Shown: positions 14,925-26,150 of the stretch, piece by piece
Layout: each line of letters begins with the position of its first letter
Position numbering within the stretch: the stretch's first letter is position 1
Assembly: GCF_003065605.1 (NCBI RefSeq)
Contig: NZ_CP026952.1
Location: 248,001 to 312,000, forward strand
Length of the DNA: 64,000 nt
Direction: 5' to 3'
Origin: Aeromicrobium chenweiae
GTDB taxonomy: Bacteria; Actinomycetota; Actinomycetes; Propionibacteriales; Nocardioidaceae
Program-made: the position numbers and the translations under genes
The notes under the pieces: model-generated
The model's input: only the letters and a program-made list of their open reading frames with translations
What the model was told of the DNA's origin: nothing
Database searches by the model: none

Positions 14925-16955
14925 GTGGATGCCCCCCTCGCGCTGTACCGCCGCTACCGGCCCGAGACGTTTGCGGAGGTGATCGGGCAGGAGCACGTGA
15001 CCGGTCCGCTGCGGCACGCGCTCGCCGCCAACAAGGTCAACCACGCCTACCTGTTCTCCGGCCCGCGCGGCTGCGGCAAGACCACCAGCGCCCGCATCCT
15101 GGCCCGCGCCCTCAACTGCGAGAAGGCTCCCATCGCCGATCCGTGCGGCGAGTGCCAGAGCTGCCGCGACCTCGCGCGCGGCGGGCCCGGCAGCATCGAC
15201 GTCATCGAGATCGACGCCGCCAGCCACGGCGGTGTGGACGATGCGCGCGACCTGCGGGAGCGGGCGTTCTTCGCCCCGGTCAGCAGCCGCTACAAGGTCT
15301 ACATCATCGACGAGGCCCACATGGTCTCGCCGCAGGGATTCAACGCGCTGCTCAAGCTCGTCGAGGAGCCCCCGCCGCACCTGAAGTTCATCTTCGCGAC
15401 GACCGAGCCCGACAAGGTCATCGGCACGATCCGCTCCCGCACGCACCACTACCCGTTCCGGCTCGTGCCGCCGAAGGCGCTCGGCGACTACCTCATGCAG
15501 CTGTGCGAGGCCGAGGGCGTCGCCCTGGCTCCGACCGCCCTGCCCCTCGTGGTCCGGGCCGGCCAGGGATCGGTGCGCGACACGCTCAGCGTGCTCGACC
15601 AGCTGCTCGGCGGCGCCGGCCCCGACGGCGTGACGTACGACCTCGCGGTCCAGCTGCTCGGCTACACCCCCGACTCCCTGCTCGACGAGGCGATCGACGC
15701 GTTCGCCGCGAGCGACGGGTCGACCGTGTTCGGCGTCGTCGACAAGGTCATCGAGACCGGTCAGGACCCGCGCCGGTTCGCCGAGGACCTGCTGCAGCGG
15801 CTGCGCGACCTCGTGATCGTCGCCGCCGTGCCCGATGCTCTCGACAAGGGCCTGCTCGACGTGCCGGGCGACCGCGCCGAGCGGCTGATCACCCAGTCCA
15901 ACGGCTTCGGTCCGTCCGAGCTGACCCGGGCGGCCGACATCGTCAACGCCGCGCTGATGGAGTTCCGCGGCGCCACCGCCCCGCGCCTGCTGCTCGAGCT
16001 GATGTGCGCCCGCATCCTGGTGCCGGGCGCGGACAACTCCACGCAGGGCTTCCAGGCGCGGCTCGACCGGGTCGAGCGCCGGTTGTCGATGGACGGCGGC
16101 GCGCCCGCGCCCGCAGCCGCGCACCCTGCTGCTGCACCGGCGACTGCGGCGCCCACGCCCGTGACGGCCCCGCCTGCCGCGACGCAGCCGGCTGCACCGG
16201 CGCCCGCGCCGACACCTGCTGCGCCGACACCTGCTGCGCCGACACCTGTTGCGCCGGCCCCGCCGGCCGCGCCGGTCGAGGCGTCCCGGCCCCCGGTCGC
16301 CCGTCCCGTCGAGGCCGAGCCCGCACCGGCCGCGCCTCCCGTCGCGCAACAGCCGGCCCCCGTGGCCGAGCCCCAGCCGCAGCCCGTGGCGGCGGCCCCC
16401 GTCGCGGCGCAGCCCGAGGAGGCCCCGGCCGGCACGCTCACGATCGCCGACGTGCGCCGCCTGTGGCCCGAGATCCTCGACCGGATCCGCGACATGCGTC
16501 GTTTCGCCTGGATCATGCTGAGCCAGAACGCCCAGGTCATGGGCCTGGACGGCCAGGTCCTGACGATCGCCCTGGTCAATGCCGGCGCGCGGGACTCCTT
16601 CATCAACAGCGGATCGGCCGAGTACGTCCAGAAGGCCCTGCACCAGGTCCTCGGTGTCACCTGGCGGATCGAGGCGATCGTCGACCCGGGCACCCGTCCC
16701 GGCGTGGTCGACGACTACGACGACGGCTCGTCGCGGCCCGCGCCCGCCCCGTCGTCGGCGCCCTCCACCCCGCCCGTGGCCGTGCCCGACTCGGTCCGTC
16801 AGGCGATGCGGGAGCAGCACAGCCCCCAGACGCGCGAGGACCCGGACGCGTCGGCCGACCGCAACGACCCCGTCGTCGACCACGAGATCCTCGATCCCGA
16901 GCTCCTGCTGAGCCGGGAGCTGGGGGCCAAGGTCATTGACGAGCACGCGGACTGA
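14925..16955 (+). CDS. dnaX: DNA polymerase III subunits gamma/tau
   Basis: A 676-residue clamp-loader ATPase starting at GTG. Walker A is GPRGCGKTTSA near residue 50, the zinc module has four Cys (CEKAPIADPCGECQSC), Walker B is YIIDEAHM, and the sensor 1 region is FATTEPDKVIGTIRSR. Residues about 385-510 are an Ala/Pro-rich linker, followed by a tau-like C-terminal domain (about 505-600). It loads the beta clamp and couples polymerase cores at the fork. The gene overlaps the TTG start of pabB by 20 bases. The order SRP RNA, dnaX, recR, lysC, asd is common in relatives, though other genes are inserted here. Confidence 0.97.
   Translation: MDAPLALYRRYRPETFAEVIGQEHVTGPLRHALAANKVNHAYLFSGPRGCGKTTSARILARALNCEKAPIADPCGECQSCRDLARGGPGSIDVIEIDAASHGGVDDARDLRERAFFAPVSSRYKVYIIDEAHMVSPQGFNALLKLVEEPPPHLKFIFATTEPDKVIGTIRSRTHHYPFRLVPPKALGDYLMQLCEAEGVALAPTALPLVVRAGQGSVRDTLSVLDQLLGGAGPDGVTYDLAVQLLGYTPDSLLDEAIDAFAASDGSTVFGVVDKVIETGQDPRRFAEDLLQRLRDLVIVAAVPDALDKGLLDVPGDRAERLITQSNGFGPSELTRAADIVNAALMEFRGATAPRLLLELMCARILVPGADNSTQGFQARLDRVERRLSMDGGAPAPAAAHPAAAPATAAPTPVTAPPAATQPAAPAPAPTPAAPTPAAPTPVAPAPPAAPVEASRPPVARPVEAEPAPAAPPVAQQPAPVAEPQPQPVAAAPVAAQPEEAPAGTLTIADVRRLWPEILDRIRDMRRFAWIMLSQNAQVMGLDGQVLTIALVNAGARDSFINSGSAEYVQKALHQVLGVTWRIEAIVDPGTRPGVVDDYDDGSSRPAPAPSSAPSTPPVAVPDSVRQAMREQHSPQTREDPDASADRNDPVVDHEILDPELLLSRELGAKVIDEHAD
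16211..16255 (+). repeat. Three 15-bp tandem repeats inside dnaX
   Basis: GACACCTGCTGCGCC is repeated three times (the third with one change), coding for TPAAP units in the tau linker. Copy number probably varies between strains by slippage without breaking the frame. Confidence 0.85.
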
Positions 16956-19119
16956 GCTCGTCCGGAGGCGCCTCGACCTCGAGGCGCACCCGCTCGACGT
17001 CCTGCGCCGCTTCCGTGGTCGTGACCGTCTCGTCGCCCTGCTCGGTGCCTGGCACCAGGGTGAGGCGCTCATCGCGTTCGACCCCGTCGAGGTGCTCGAG
17101 GGTGACCCGTTCGGTGGGATCGACCTCGACCCGCTGCCGTCCGACGTGGCCGGGTTCGGCGGCGGCTGGATCGGCGCCTGGGGATATCAGCTCGGTCGTC
17201 TCGTCGAGGAGCTGCCGCCCGCACCGCACCGGCCGATCCCGCAGCCGGACCACCGCATCGCGTTCTACGACCACGTCCTGCGGCTCAGCGACGGCGCGTG
17301 GTGGCTCGAGTCGCTGACGCGTGACGACGAGCGCGACTCCCGGGTGCTGGCCGTCCTCGACGGGTCCGCGCCGGATCCGCGGGCGTACGACGTCGGGACG
17401 TTCGCGATGACCCCGTCGCCGGACGAGCACCGGTCCGCGCTGGCGACCGTGCTCGACCACGTCGCGGCGGGCGACATCTTCCAGGCCAATCTCTGCACCC
17501 GGCTCGAGGCCCCGTTCGCGGGCGATCCGCTCGACGTCTTCTGCGCCGGCGTCGAGCGGCTGCACCCGGCCTACGCCGCGTACGTGTCCAGCCCCGAGGG
17601 AGCGCTTGTGAGCCTGTCGCCCGAGCTGTTCCTGCGGCGCACGGGCGACGAGCTGCTGAGCTCGCCGATCAAGGGCACGGCACCGCTCGACAGCGACCCG
17701 GACGAGCTCGTCGCCTCTGCCAAGAACCGGGCCGAGAACGTCATGATCGTCGACCTCATGCGCAACGACCTGGGCCGGGTGAGCCTGCCCGGCTCGGTGC
17801 GCGTGCCGGCGATCACCCGGGCCGAGCGCCACTCGGTGTGGCACCTGGTGTCGGACGTGGTCGGTCACGCCGGGCGGGGGGTGCGCGACTCCGACCTGCT
17901 GCGCGCGACCTTCCCACCAGGATCGGTCACCGGTGCGCCCAAGGTGCGGGCGATGGAGATCATCAACGCGCTCGAGGCGACCGGCCGCGAGGCGTACACC
18001 GGCGCGATCGGGCACGTCAGCCCTGCCGCGGGGCTCGAGCTCAACGTGGTGATCCGGACGTTCGAGATCGCCGGCGACACGATCTGGCTGGGCGTCGGCG
18101 GCGGAGTCGTCGCGGACTCCACCCCTGAGGGCGAGTACGCGGAGTGCCTGGTCAAGGCGCGGCCGTTGATCGACGCGATCGGCGGCCGTCTCGACCTGGT
18201 CGCCCACGACTTCGCCGACGAGCTGCCGGTCGCGGTCACCGAGCCGGCTCCGGCCGGCGCCGTCGACGAGTCGCTCGGCGTCTTCGACACGCTGCTGGTC
18301 CAGGACGGGCACGCGGTCGATCTCGACGCGCACCTGGCGCGCCTCGGCGCGAGCGTCCGCGCAGTCAGCGGGGCCACGCTCCGTGCCGGGCTCGACGACG
18401 AGGTCGTGCGCCGCGCGGCCGAGCTGACCGGGCGACAGCGCCTGCGCATCGATGCGGTGCCGCGGGACGACGGCGTGGTGGTCACGATGACCGCGGCGCC
18501 GCTCGACCCCACGACCGGGCCGTGGACGCTGACCCCGCGCACGGTCGGCGACGGCTGGGGGCAGCACAAGTGGGTCGATCGGCGCGGCCTCGCGGACGAC
18601 CGGGGGCCCCAGCACGACCTGCTGCTGACCTCCGACGACGGAGCCGTCCTGGAGACGGCCCGGGCCAACCTGTTCGTGGTGCACGACGACGGCGTCCACA
18701 CGCCACCGACCGACGGCCGGATCCTGCCCGGCACGGCCCGCGCCCGCGTCGTGGAGATCCTGCGGGCCGCGGCGGTCCCGGTGTTCCAGCGACGTCTGAC
18801 GACCCAGGACCTGCGCATCGCGACGGAGGTCTTCGTCACCAACGCCCTGCGCGGCGTGGTGCCGGTCGCCGCGGTGGAGGGTGTCGGCGAGTGGGCGGTG
18901 GGCCGGACGACCACCTGGCTGCGCGACGAGCTCTGGCGCGTGTGGGCCGCCGGGTCCCACGGCGCGCCGTCGGCCACCGCGCCCACCGAGGTGGGCCGCG
19001 TGCCGCCCCCCGGGCCAAGGTCCTGTTCATCGACAACTACGACTCGTTCGTCTACAACCTCGTCCAGTACGTCGGGGAGCTCGGCGCGTCCGCCGAGGTC
19101 GTCCGCAACGACGCGGTGA
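16936..19119 (+). CDS. pabB: Aminodeoxychorismate synthase component I fused to aminodeoxychorismate lyase (PabB-PabC)
   Basis: Residues 1-420 are PabB: the lysine motif PIKGT, which marks PabB rather than TrpE (PIAGT), NVMIVDLMRNDLGR, FPPGSVTGAPK and GGGVVADS. Residues about 430-670 are a class IV aminotransferase-fold PabC with the Lys in GQHKWVDR and ETARANLF. Together they turn chorismate into 4-aminobenzoate for folate. TTG at 16936 was chosen, overlapping dnaX. There is no stop between PabC and the PabA-coding region: the frame runs through a C6 run at 19005 and then out of phase to 19119, so the last ~37 residues are probably not natural. See the findings for the frameshift. Confidence 0.88.
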   Translation: MTSTRTELVRRRLDLEAHPLDVLRRFRGRDRLVALLGAWHQGEALIAFDPVEVLEGDPFGGIDLDPLPSDVAGFGGGWIGAWGYQLGRLVEELPPAPHRPIPQPDHRIAFYDHVLRLSDGAWWLESLTRDDERDSRVLAVLDGSAPDPRAYDVGTFAMTPSPDEHRSALATVLDHVAAGDIFQANLCTRLEAPFAGDPLDVFCAGVERLHPAYAAYVSSPEGALVSLSPELFLRRTGDELLSSPIKGTAPLDSDPDELVASAKNRAENVMIVDLMRNDLGRVSLPGSVRVPAITRAERHSVWHLVSDVVGHAGRGVRDSDLLRATFPPGSVTGAPKVRAMEIINALEATGREAYTGAIGHVSPAAGLELNVVIRTFEIAGDTIWLGVGGGVVADSTPEGEYAECLVKARPLIDAIGGRLDLVAHDFADELPVAVTEPAPAGAVDESLGVFDTLLVQDGHAVDLDAHLARLGASVRAVSGATLRAGLDDEVVRRAAELTGRQRLRIDAVPRDDGVVVTMTAAPLDPTTGPWTLTPRTVGDGWGQHKWVDRRGLADDRGPQHDLLLTSDDGAVLETARANLFVVHDDGVHTPPTDGRILPGTARARVVEILRAAAVPVFQRRLTTQDLRIATEVFVTNALRGVVPVAAVEGVGEWAVGRTTTWLRDELWRVWAAGSHGAPSATAPTEVGRVPPPGPRSCSSTTTTRSSTTSSSTSGSSARPPRSSATTR

Positions 19120-19592
19120 CGGTGGACGATCTCGTCGCGGCGCGCCGTCGCGGTGACTTCACCCACCTGATCGTCTCCCCGGGGCCCGGGACGCCCGCCG
19201 ACGCCGGCATCAGCCTGGAGGCGATCCGCCGCCTCGGGGCGTCGACGCCGACGCTCGGGGTGTGCCTGGGGCACCAGGCGATCGGCGAGGTCTACGGCGC
19301 GCGGGTCGTCCGCGCCCCGGAGGTCGTCCACGGCAAGCCGTCGCTGGTCCACCACGACGGCACCGGGGTCTGCGCCGGCCTCCCGTCCCCGCTGGTGTGC
19401 GCCCGCTACCACTCGCTCGTCATCGACCCCGGGAGCGTGCCCGACGAGCTCGAGGTCACGGCCCGCACCGCGTCCGGCGTCGTGATGGGCGTCCGCCACC
19501 GCACGCACCCCGTCGAGGGCGTCCAGATGCACCCCGAGTCGATCCTCACCGCCCACGGCCACGACATGCTCCAGACCTTCCTCACCTCCTGA
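18942..19592 (+). CDS. pabA: Aminodeoxychorismate/anthranilate synthase glutamine amidotransferase (PabA)
   Basis: A class I glutamine amidotransferase that supplies ammonia to PabB. Homology begins at KVLFIDNYDSFVYN (19017), continues with VSPGPGTP, the catalytic Cys in GVCLGHQAIG, and the His/Glu pair in GVQMHPES. No ATG, GTG or TTG lies near the homology start in this frame; the nearest is the GTG at 18942, within the PabC coding end and giving an arginine-rich 25-residue leader that looks artefactual. The natural state is therefore probably a PabB-PabC-PabA fusion with one base missing, or translation through a -1 shift. Function of the domain is secure, the start is not. Confidence 0.8.
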   Translation: MGRRVPRRAVGHRAHRGGPRAAPRAKVLFIDNYDSFVYNLVQYVGELGASAEVVRNDAVTVDDLVAARRRGDFTHLIVSPGPGTPADAGISLEAIRRLGASTPTLGVCLGHQAIGEVYGARVVRAPEVVHGKPSLVHHDGTGVCAGLPSPLVCARYHSLVIDPGSVPDELEVTARTASGVVMGVRHRTHPVEGVQMHPESILTAHGHDMLQTFLTS

Positions 19593-19635
19593 TCCGCGAC
19601 TCCTGATCCGCTGGGGGCACCTCCCGCTTGCGGGG

Positions 19636-19695
19636 GAGTGGCGCAAGGTGAAGAAAATGAGACGGCGAGTCGTCCACTTCTGCGCCGGTCGGGGA
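19636..19695. repeat. Dispersed imperfect palindrome, family 3, copy A
   Basis: GAGTGGCGCA ... GAGACGGCGAGTCGT ... TTCTGCGCC. About 54 of 64 bases match the element at 61950-62019. It lies after pabA; a short CTCCCGC/GCGGG hairpin directly precedes it. Confidence 0.75.
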
Positions 19696-19725
19696 TCGGA
19701 GTGCGCCAGTCGGCGGAAAACGTAG

Positions 19726-19751
19726 ACATAGCGAGTGGTTACTCGCTATGT
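19726..19751. promoter_or_regulatory. Perfect 26-bp palindromic operator before the amidohydrolase-tetR operon
   Basis: Arms ACATAGCGAGT and ACTCGCTATGT (11 bp each) are exact inverted copies around GGTT. The site ends 28 bases before the ATG at 19780. The second gene of the operon encodes a TetR protein, the obvious candidate to bind it. Confidence 0.8.
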
Positions 19752-19779
19752 TTCGTCACCTGACTGTGACGGAGGCCAC

Positions 19780-21579
19780 ATGAACGAGCTCGACCTGGTG
19801 ATCAACGGCGGCACGTACTTCGACGGCACGGGGGCGCCCGGCGTCGTCGCGAACGTCAGCATCAAGGACGGCCGCGTCGCCGCGGTCTCGCCCGACCCGC
19901 TCCCCGTGGGGCCGGACACCACGGTCGTCGAGGCAGCGGGCCAATGGGTCATGCCCGGGTTCGTCGACGCGCACACCCACTACGACGCGGAGGTCCAGGT
20001 CGCGCCCGGGCTCAACGAGTCCGTACGCCACGGGGTCACCACGGTGCTGGTCGGCAACTGCTCCCTGTCGACGGTCTACTCCTCGCCGCTGGACATCGCC
20101 GACCTGTTCAGCCGGGTCGAGGCGCTGCCGCGCACGCACGTGCTGGGCTCGTTGGAGGACGCAAAGACCTGGTCGACGCCGCAGGGCTGGGTCGACGCGC
20201 TGGAGTCGCTGCCGCTCGGTCCCCACGTCGCGTCGTTCCTGGGCCACTCCGACGTCCGCGCGAGCGTCATGGGCATGGGCCGCTCCACGGACCCGGCGCA
20301 GAAGGCGACCCGCGGCGAGCAGCGCGAGATCGAGCGCCGCCTCGAGGACGCCCTCGACGCCGGGTTCCTGGGCATCTCGACGATGACGAACCCGTGGGAC
20401 AAGCTCGACGGCGACCGCTACCGCTCGCGCTCGCTGCCCTCGACGTACTCCAGCTGGAAGGAGTTCCGCGGCCTGAGCCGGGTGCTCCGCCGTCGCGACC
20501 GGGTGCTGCAGGGCGTCCCGAACCTCAACAAGAAGTACGACATCGCGTTCTACCTCGCGACCGCGACGGGGCTGTTCCGCAAGCCGCTCAAGGTCTCCCT
20601 GCTCGCTGCCGCCGACACCAAGGCCGAGCCGTGGGTGCAGCGCATCTTCGAGCCGCTCGCGTTCCTCGCCAACAAGATCGGTCGAGGCAGGTTCACCTGG
20701 CAGCACCTGCCCACGACGTTCCGGGTGTGGGCCGACGGGATCGACCTGGTCGTCTTCGAGGAGTTCGGCTCCGGCCGGGAGGCCCTGCACCTGCGCGAGG
20801 AGATGGGCCGCAACGAGCTGCTGACCGACGAGGCGTACCGCCGCTGGTTCCGCCGCGACTTCGACAAGCGCTTCTCGCCGCGCGTGTGGCACCGCGACTT
20901 CGACGACGCCGAGATCACCGAGTGCCCCGACCCCGCCCTCGTCGGCATGATGATCGGCGACGTCGCACGGCAGCGGGGCATCCACCCGGTCGACTGCTAC
21001 CTCGACCTCGTGGTCGAGCACGGCACCGCGCTGCGCTGGAAGACCAACATCGCCAACACCCGTCCGGAGGTCCAGGACGAGCTGATCAACCGCTACGGCA
21101 TCACGATCGGCTTCTCGGACGCCGGGGCGCACCTGCGGAACATGGCGTTCTACAACTTCGGCATCCGGCTGCTCAACCGTGTCCACCAGGCGCAGTCGGG
21201 GCGCCACCCGTTCATGACCGTGGAGAAGGCGATCTTCAAGCTGACCGGCGAGCTCGGCGACTTCTACGGCATCGACGCGGGTCGCATCCGGGTCGGGGAC
21301 CGCGCCGACTTCGTCGTCGTGGACCCGGCCGGGCTCAGCGACGAGGTCGACAGCTACCACGAGGCCCTGATGCCGGAGTTCGGCAACATGAGCCGCATGG
21401 TCAACCGCAACGACGCCGCGGTCTCGGCGACCGTCGTGTCCGGTGAGGTGGTGTTCGAGCGCGGCGAGTTCGTCGAGGGGTACGGACGCACGCTCGGCAC
21501 CGGCCGGTTCCTGCGTGCCGGCGAGCCCCGCGGCACCGTGGCGCCCGTCCGCCGCCCCGAGCCGGTGGTGGCACAGTAG
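19780..21579 (+). CDS. Amidohydrolase, N-acyl-D-amino-acid deacylase-like
   Basis: A 599-residue zinc-dependent amidohydrolase of the D-aminoacylase group. It opens with the beta-sandwich strand LVINGGTYFDGTG, then the metal motif PGFVDAHTHYDAE, GVTTVLVGNCSL, and FSDAGAHLRNMAF with the catalytic Asp near the C-terminal end of the barrel. RIRVGDRADFVVVDP returns to the sandwich domain. A GGAGG stands 4 bases before the ATG; a longer in-frame start lies inside the palindromic operator and was rejected. It likely hydrolyses a cyclic or acylated amide. The TetR gene follows after 5 bases, so expression is probably substrate-induced. Exact substrate unknown. Confidence 0.87.
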   Translation: MNELDLVINGGTYFDGTGAPGVVANVSIKDGRVAAVSPDPLPVGPDTTVVEAAGQWVMPGFVDAHTHYDAEVQVAPGLNESVRHGVTTVLVGNCSLSTVYSSPLDIADLFSRVEALPRTHVLGSLEDAKTWSTPQGWVDALESLPLGPHVASFLGHSDVRASVMGMGRSTDPAQKATRGEQREIERRLEDALDAGFLGISTMTNPWDKLDGDRYRSRSLPSTYSSWKEFRGLSRVLRRRDRVLQGVPNLNKKYDIAFYLATATGLFRKPLKVSLLAAADTKAEPWVQRIFEPLAFLANKIGRGRFTWQHLPTTFRVWADGIDLVVFEEFGSGREALHLREEMGRNELLTDEAYRRWFRRDFDKRFSPRVWHRDFDDAEITECPDPALVGMMIGDVARQRGIHPVDCYLDLVVEHGTALRWKTNIANTRPEVQDELINRYGITIGFSDAGAHLRNMAFYNFGIRLLNRVHQAQSGRHPFMTVEKAIFKLTGELGDFYGIDAGRIRVGDRADFVVVDPAGLSDEVDSYHEALMPEFGNMSRMVNRNDAAVSATVVSGEVVFERGEFVEGYGRTLGTGRFLRAGEPRGTVAPVRRPEPVVAQ

Positions 21580-21584
21580 GGGCC

Positions 21585-22214
21585 GTGACCGCGACCCCCC
21601 GACGCACGCAGGCCGAGCGCCGGGAGGGCACCATCGCGGCGATCGTCGACGCCGCGGTCGAGGCTCTGGGCGAGGTCGGGTACGCCCGCACCACGACCAC
21701 CGAGATCGCCCGCCGGGCCGGCGTCTCCCAGGGTGGGCTGTTCCGCCACTTCGACTCGCGCCTCGACGTCATCCTCGCCGCAGCGGACGCGGTCCGAGCC
21801 CGGCAGTTCGTCGACTTCCGGGCCGGCCTCGGCGCGTTGACGGAGTTCGACGTCGCCGCGGTCGTCCGCCTGCTGCGGCGCGCGACCCGGGCACCGGTCA
21901 ACGCCGCCTGGTACGAGCTGCTCGTCGCGGCGCGCACCGACCCCGACCTGCGGGCCCGCCTGTCCCTCCTCGCGGACCGCTACCACCGCGAGATCATCGA
22001 GATGGGCCGGGCGCTGCCGATCGCCGCCGAAATGCCGTCGGACGAGCTCGACACGATCGTCATCGGCATCGTCCACATGCTCGACGGCGAGGCGCTGACC
22101 GCCACCGTCCACGTCGACACCGCCCGTGAGGACCTGCGCGTGATCCAGCTCGTGCGCATCCTCGCAGGTGAGCCGCTGTTCGACCGCGAGTCGGGTGACG
22201 GCGCTCAGGGCTGA
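21585..22214 (+). CDS. TetR-family regulator of the amidohydrolase operon
   Basis: A 209-residue TetR protein beginning at GTG. The DNA-binding domain is residues about 10-60, with RTTTTEIARRAGVSQGGLFRHFDSR as two helices around the turn. The remainder is a helical ligand domain without recognisable signature. It is the second gene of the operon led by the amidohydrolase, five bases apart, and most likely binds the 26-bp palindrome at 19726. Autoregulation with the enzyme gene would give a simple inducible circuit. Confidence 0.88.
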   Translation: MTATPRRTQAERREGTIAAIVDAAVEALGEVGYARTTTTEIARRAGVSQGGLFRHFDSRLDVILAAADAVRARQFVDFRAGLGALTEFDVAAVVRLLRRATRAPVNAAWYELLVAARTDPDLRARLSLLADRYHREIIEMGRALPIAAEMPSDELDTIVIGIVHMLDGEALTATVHVDTAREDLRVIQLVRILAGEPLFDRESGDGAQG

Positions 22215-22233
22215 CCGCATACCCTGAACACCT

Positions 22234-22830
22234 ATGTATGACGGCGTGGTCCAGGACCTGATCGATGAGCTCGGGCAGCTGCCCGGCATCGGTCCCAAGA
22301 GTGCGCAACGCATCGCGTTCCACCTGCTCGACGCCGACCCCGAGGACGTCCGCCGGTTCGCCGCGACCCTGGTCGAGGTGAAGGCCAAGGTCCACTTCTG
22401 CTCGATCTGCGGCAACGTCACGGTCGACACCGAGTGCCGCATCTGCGCGGACCCGCGCCGCGACCCCAGCGTGCTGTGCGTGGTCGAGGAGTCCAAGGAC
22501 GTCATCGCGATCGAGCGGACGCGGGAGTTCCGTGGCCGCTACCACGTGCTGGGCGGCGCGATCTCGCCCATCGCGGGCATCGGGCCGGACCAGCTGCGCA
22601 TCAAGGAGCTCCTGGGACGCCTGCAGGACGCCGTCGTCACCGAGGTCATCATCGCCACCGATCCCAACCTCGAGGGCGAGGCCACCGCGACCTACCTCAT
22701 CCGCATGCTCTCCACCTACGGGCTGCGGGTCAGCAAGCTCGCGAGCGGGCTGCCGGTCGGCGGCGACCTGGAGTACGCCGACGAGCTCACCCTCGGCCGG
22801 GCGTTCGAGGGCCGCACGACCATCGGCTGA
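22234..22830 (+). CDS. recR: Recombination protein RecR
   Basis: A 198-residue RecR, which with RecO/RecF loads RecA at gaps. The helix-hairpin-helix is [17 protein letters not shown], the zinc finger has four Cys ([16 protein letters not shown]), and the Toprim domain starts [14 protein letters not shown] with the conserved [13 protein letters not shown]. Length is typical. ATG at 22234 precedes the TATGAC pair of the second codon; the upstream GCATACCCT may act as a -10 element and leave almost no leader. It follows the TetR gene by 19 bases and precedes lysC, as in many actinobacteria. Confidence 0.97.
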   Translation: MYDGVVQDLIDELGQLPGIGPKSAQRIAFHLLDADPEDVRRFAATLVEVKAKVHFCSICGNVTVDTECRICADPRRDPSVLCVVEESKDVIAIERTREFRGRYHVLGGAISPIAGIGPDQLRIKELLGRLQDAVVTEVIIATDPNLEGEATATYLIRMLSTYGLRVSKLASGLPVGGDLEYADELTLGRAFEGRTTIG

Positions 22831-22952
22831 CCCCGCCCGGGCGCGGGCCGTCTCATCCCTGGAACCCGCTCCGGCGCCTCGGAGGCAACCGGTAGACTCG
22901 TCGCTGCGCAGCGTCGCGCATCCCGTACCTCTCCTCCAGGTAGGACAGTCCC

Positions 22953-25267
<2,315 letters not shown>

Positions 25268-25270
25268 CGC

Positions 25271-25322
25271 CGTTGCGTCATCCCGCGCGGGGGTCCTGAC
25301 CCTCAGCCGGGATGACGCAACG
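25271..25322. terminator. Hairpin after asd; dispersed palindrome family 1, copy a
   Basis: Arms CGTTGCGTCATCCCG and CGGGATGACGCAACG are perfect over 15 bp, with an inner GGGTC/GACCC stem. It sits between convergent genes. The CGTCATCCCG/CGGGATGACG core recurs at 44020-44065 and 50076-50125. Confidence 0.8.
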
Positions 25323-26150
25323 TCAGCGCAGCTCCGCGCGGACGTCGACGAAGACGTCGAGCGCCGAGGCGTCGGTCAGCGCCCCCTTGGCGGCGGCGTC
25401 CTCGATCGCGGCTCCCTGCAGGATCTTCTTGACCGGCACCTCGAGCTTCTTTCCCGACAACGTGCGGGGGAGCTGCGGCACCTGACGCACCACGTCCGGC
25501 ACGTGACGGGGTGACAGGCGCTTGCGCAGCTCCGTGGCGACCCGACGGGTCAGCTCGTCGTCCAGCGCCGCTTCATCGGCCACGACGACGAACAGGATCA
25601 ACGTGCCGGCGCCGCCCTCCTCGTCCTCGAGGTGCACGACGAGGCTCTCGGCCACCTCGGGCAGGGCCTCGACGACCGAGTAGAACTCCGACGTCCCCAG
25701 TCGTACGCCGCCGCGGTTGAGCGTCGCGTCGCTGCGGCCGGTGATCGTGCAGGTGCCGCGGTCGGTGATCGTGATCCAGTCGCCGTGCCGCCAGACGCCG
25801 GGGATGTCCTCGAAGTACGCAGCGCGGTAGCGGGCGCCGTCCGTGTCGTTCCAGAAGCCGACCGGCATCGAGGGCATCGGGCCGGTGATGACCAGCTCCC
25901 CGAGCGAGCCCACGACCGGGCGGCCCTGCTCGTCGTACGACTCCACGGCGCAGCCGAGCATGCGGCAGGAGATCTCCCCGGCGTGCACCGGGAGGATCGG
26001 CGAGGCGCCCAAGAAGCCCGAGCACACGTCCGTGCCGCCGGAGATGGACGCGAGCTGGGCGGTGGGGCCGCCGCCGTGCTCGACCCCGCGTATGAACCGC
26101 TCGACGCGTGAGGACCCGTCGAGCGCCGGCTCCCACAGGACGTCGGTCAC
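25323..26150 (-). pseudogene. Acetoacetyl-CoA synthetase with a large internal deletion
   Basis: The 275-codon frame starts at GTG with MTDVLWEPALDGSSRVERF, the normal N-terminus of acetoacetate-CoA ligases. After about residue 28 it continues directly with QLASISGGTDVCSGFLG, which in full enzymes of about 650 residues lies beyond residue 350. The C-terminal part is intact: GDWITITDRG, GRSDATLNRGGVRLG and the lysine region PRTLSGKKLEVP. The A3 P-loop and most of the acyl-binding domain are missing, so the product should not form acyl-adenylates. The frame is preserved across the junction. Its start overlaps the stop of the membrane gene (GTGA). It may still be translated, but I class it as a remnant. 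Confidence 0.75.

Noticed and set aside
16211..16255. Short tandem repeats as a possible CRISPR array
   Set aside because: The 15-bp units are adjacent without spacers and encode the TPAAP linker of DnaX.
14919..17072. 717-codon open frame on the minus strand opposite dnaX
   Set aside because: It mirrors the GC-rich dnaX coding frame; composition is Arg/Gly/Val-rich with no domain, while dnaX motifs are unmistakable on the plus strand.
22831..22952. Possible riboswitch or attenuator before lysC
   Set aside because: The gap is only 122 bases and shows no lysine-riboswitch core or leader peptide; only a TAGACT -10-like box was seen.
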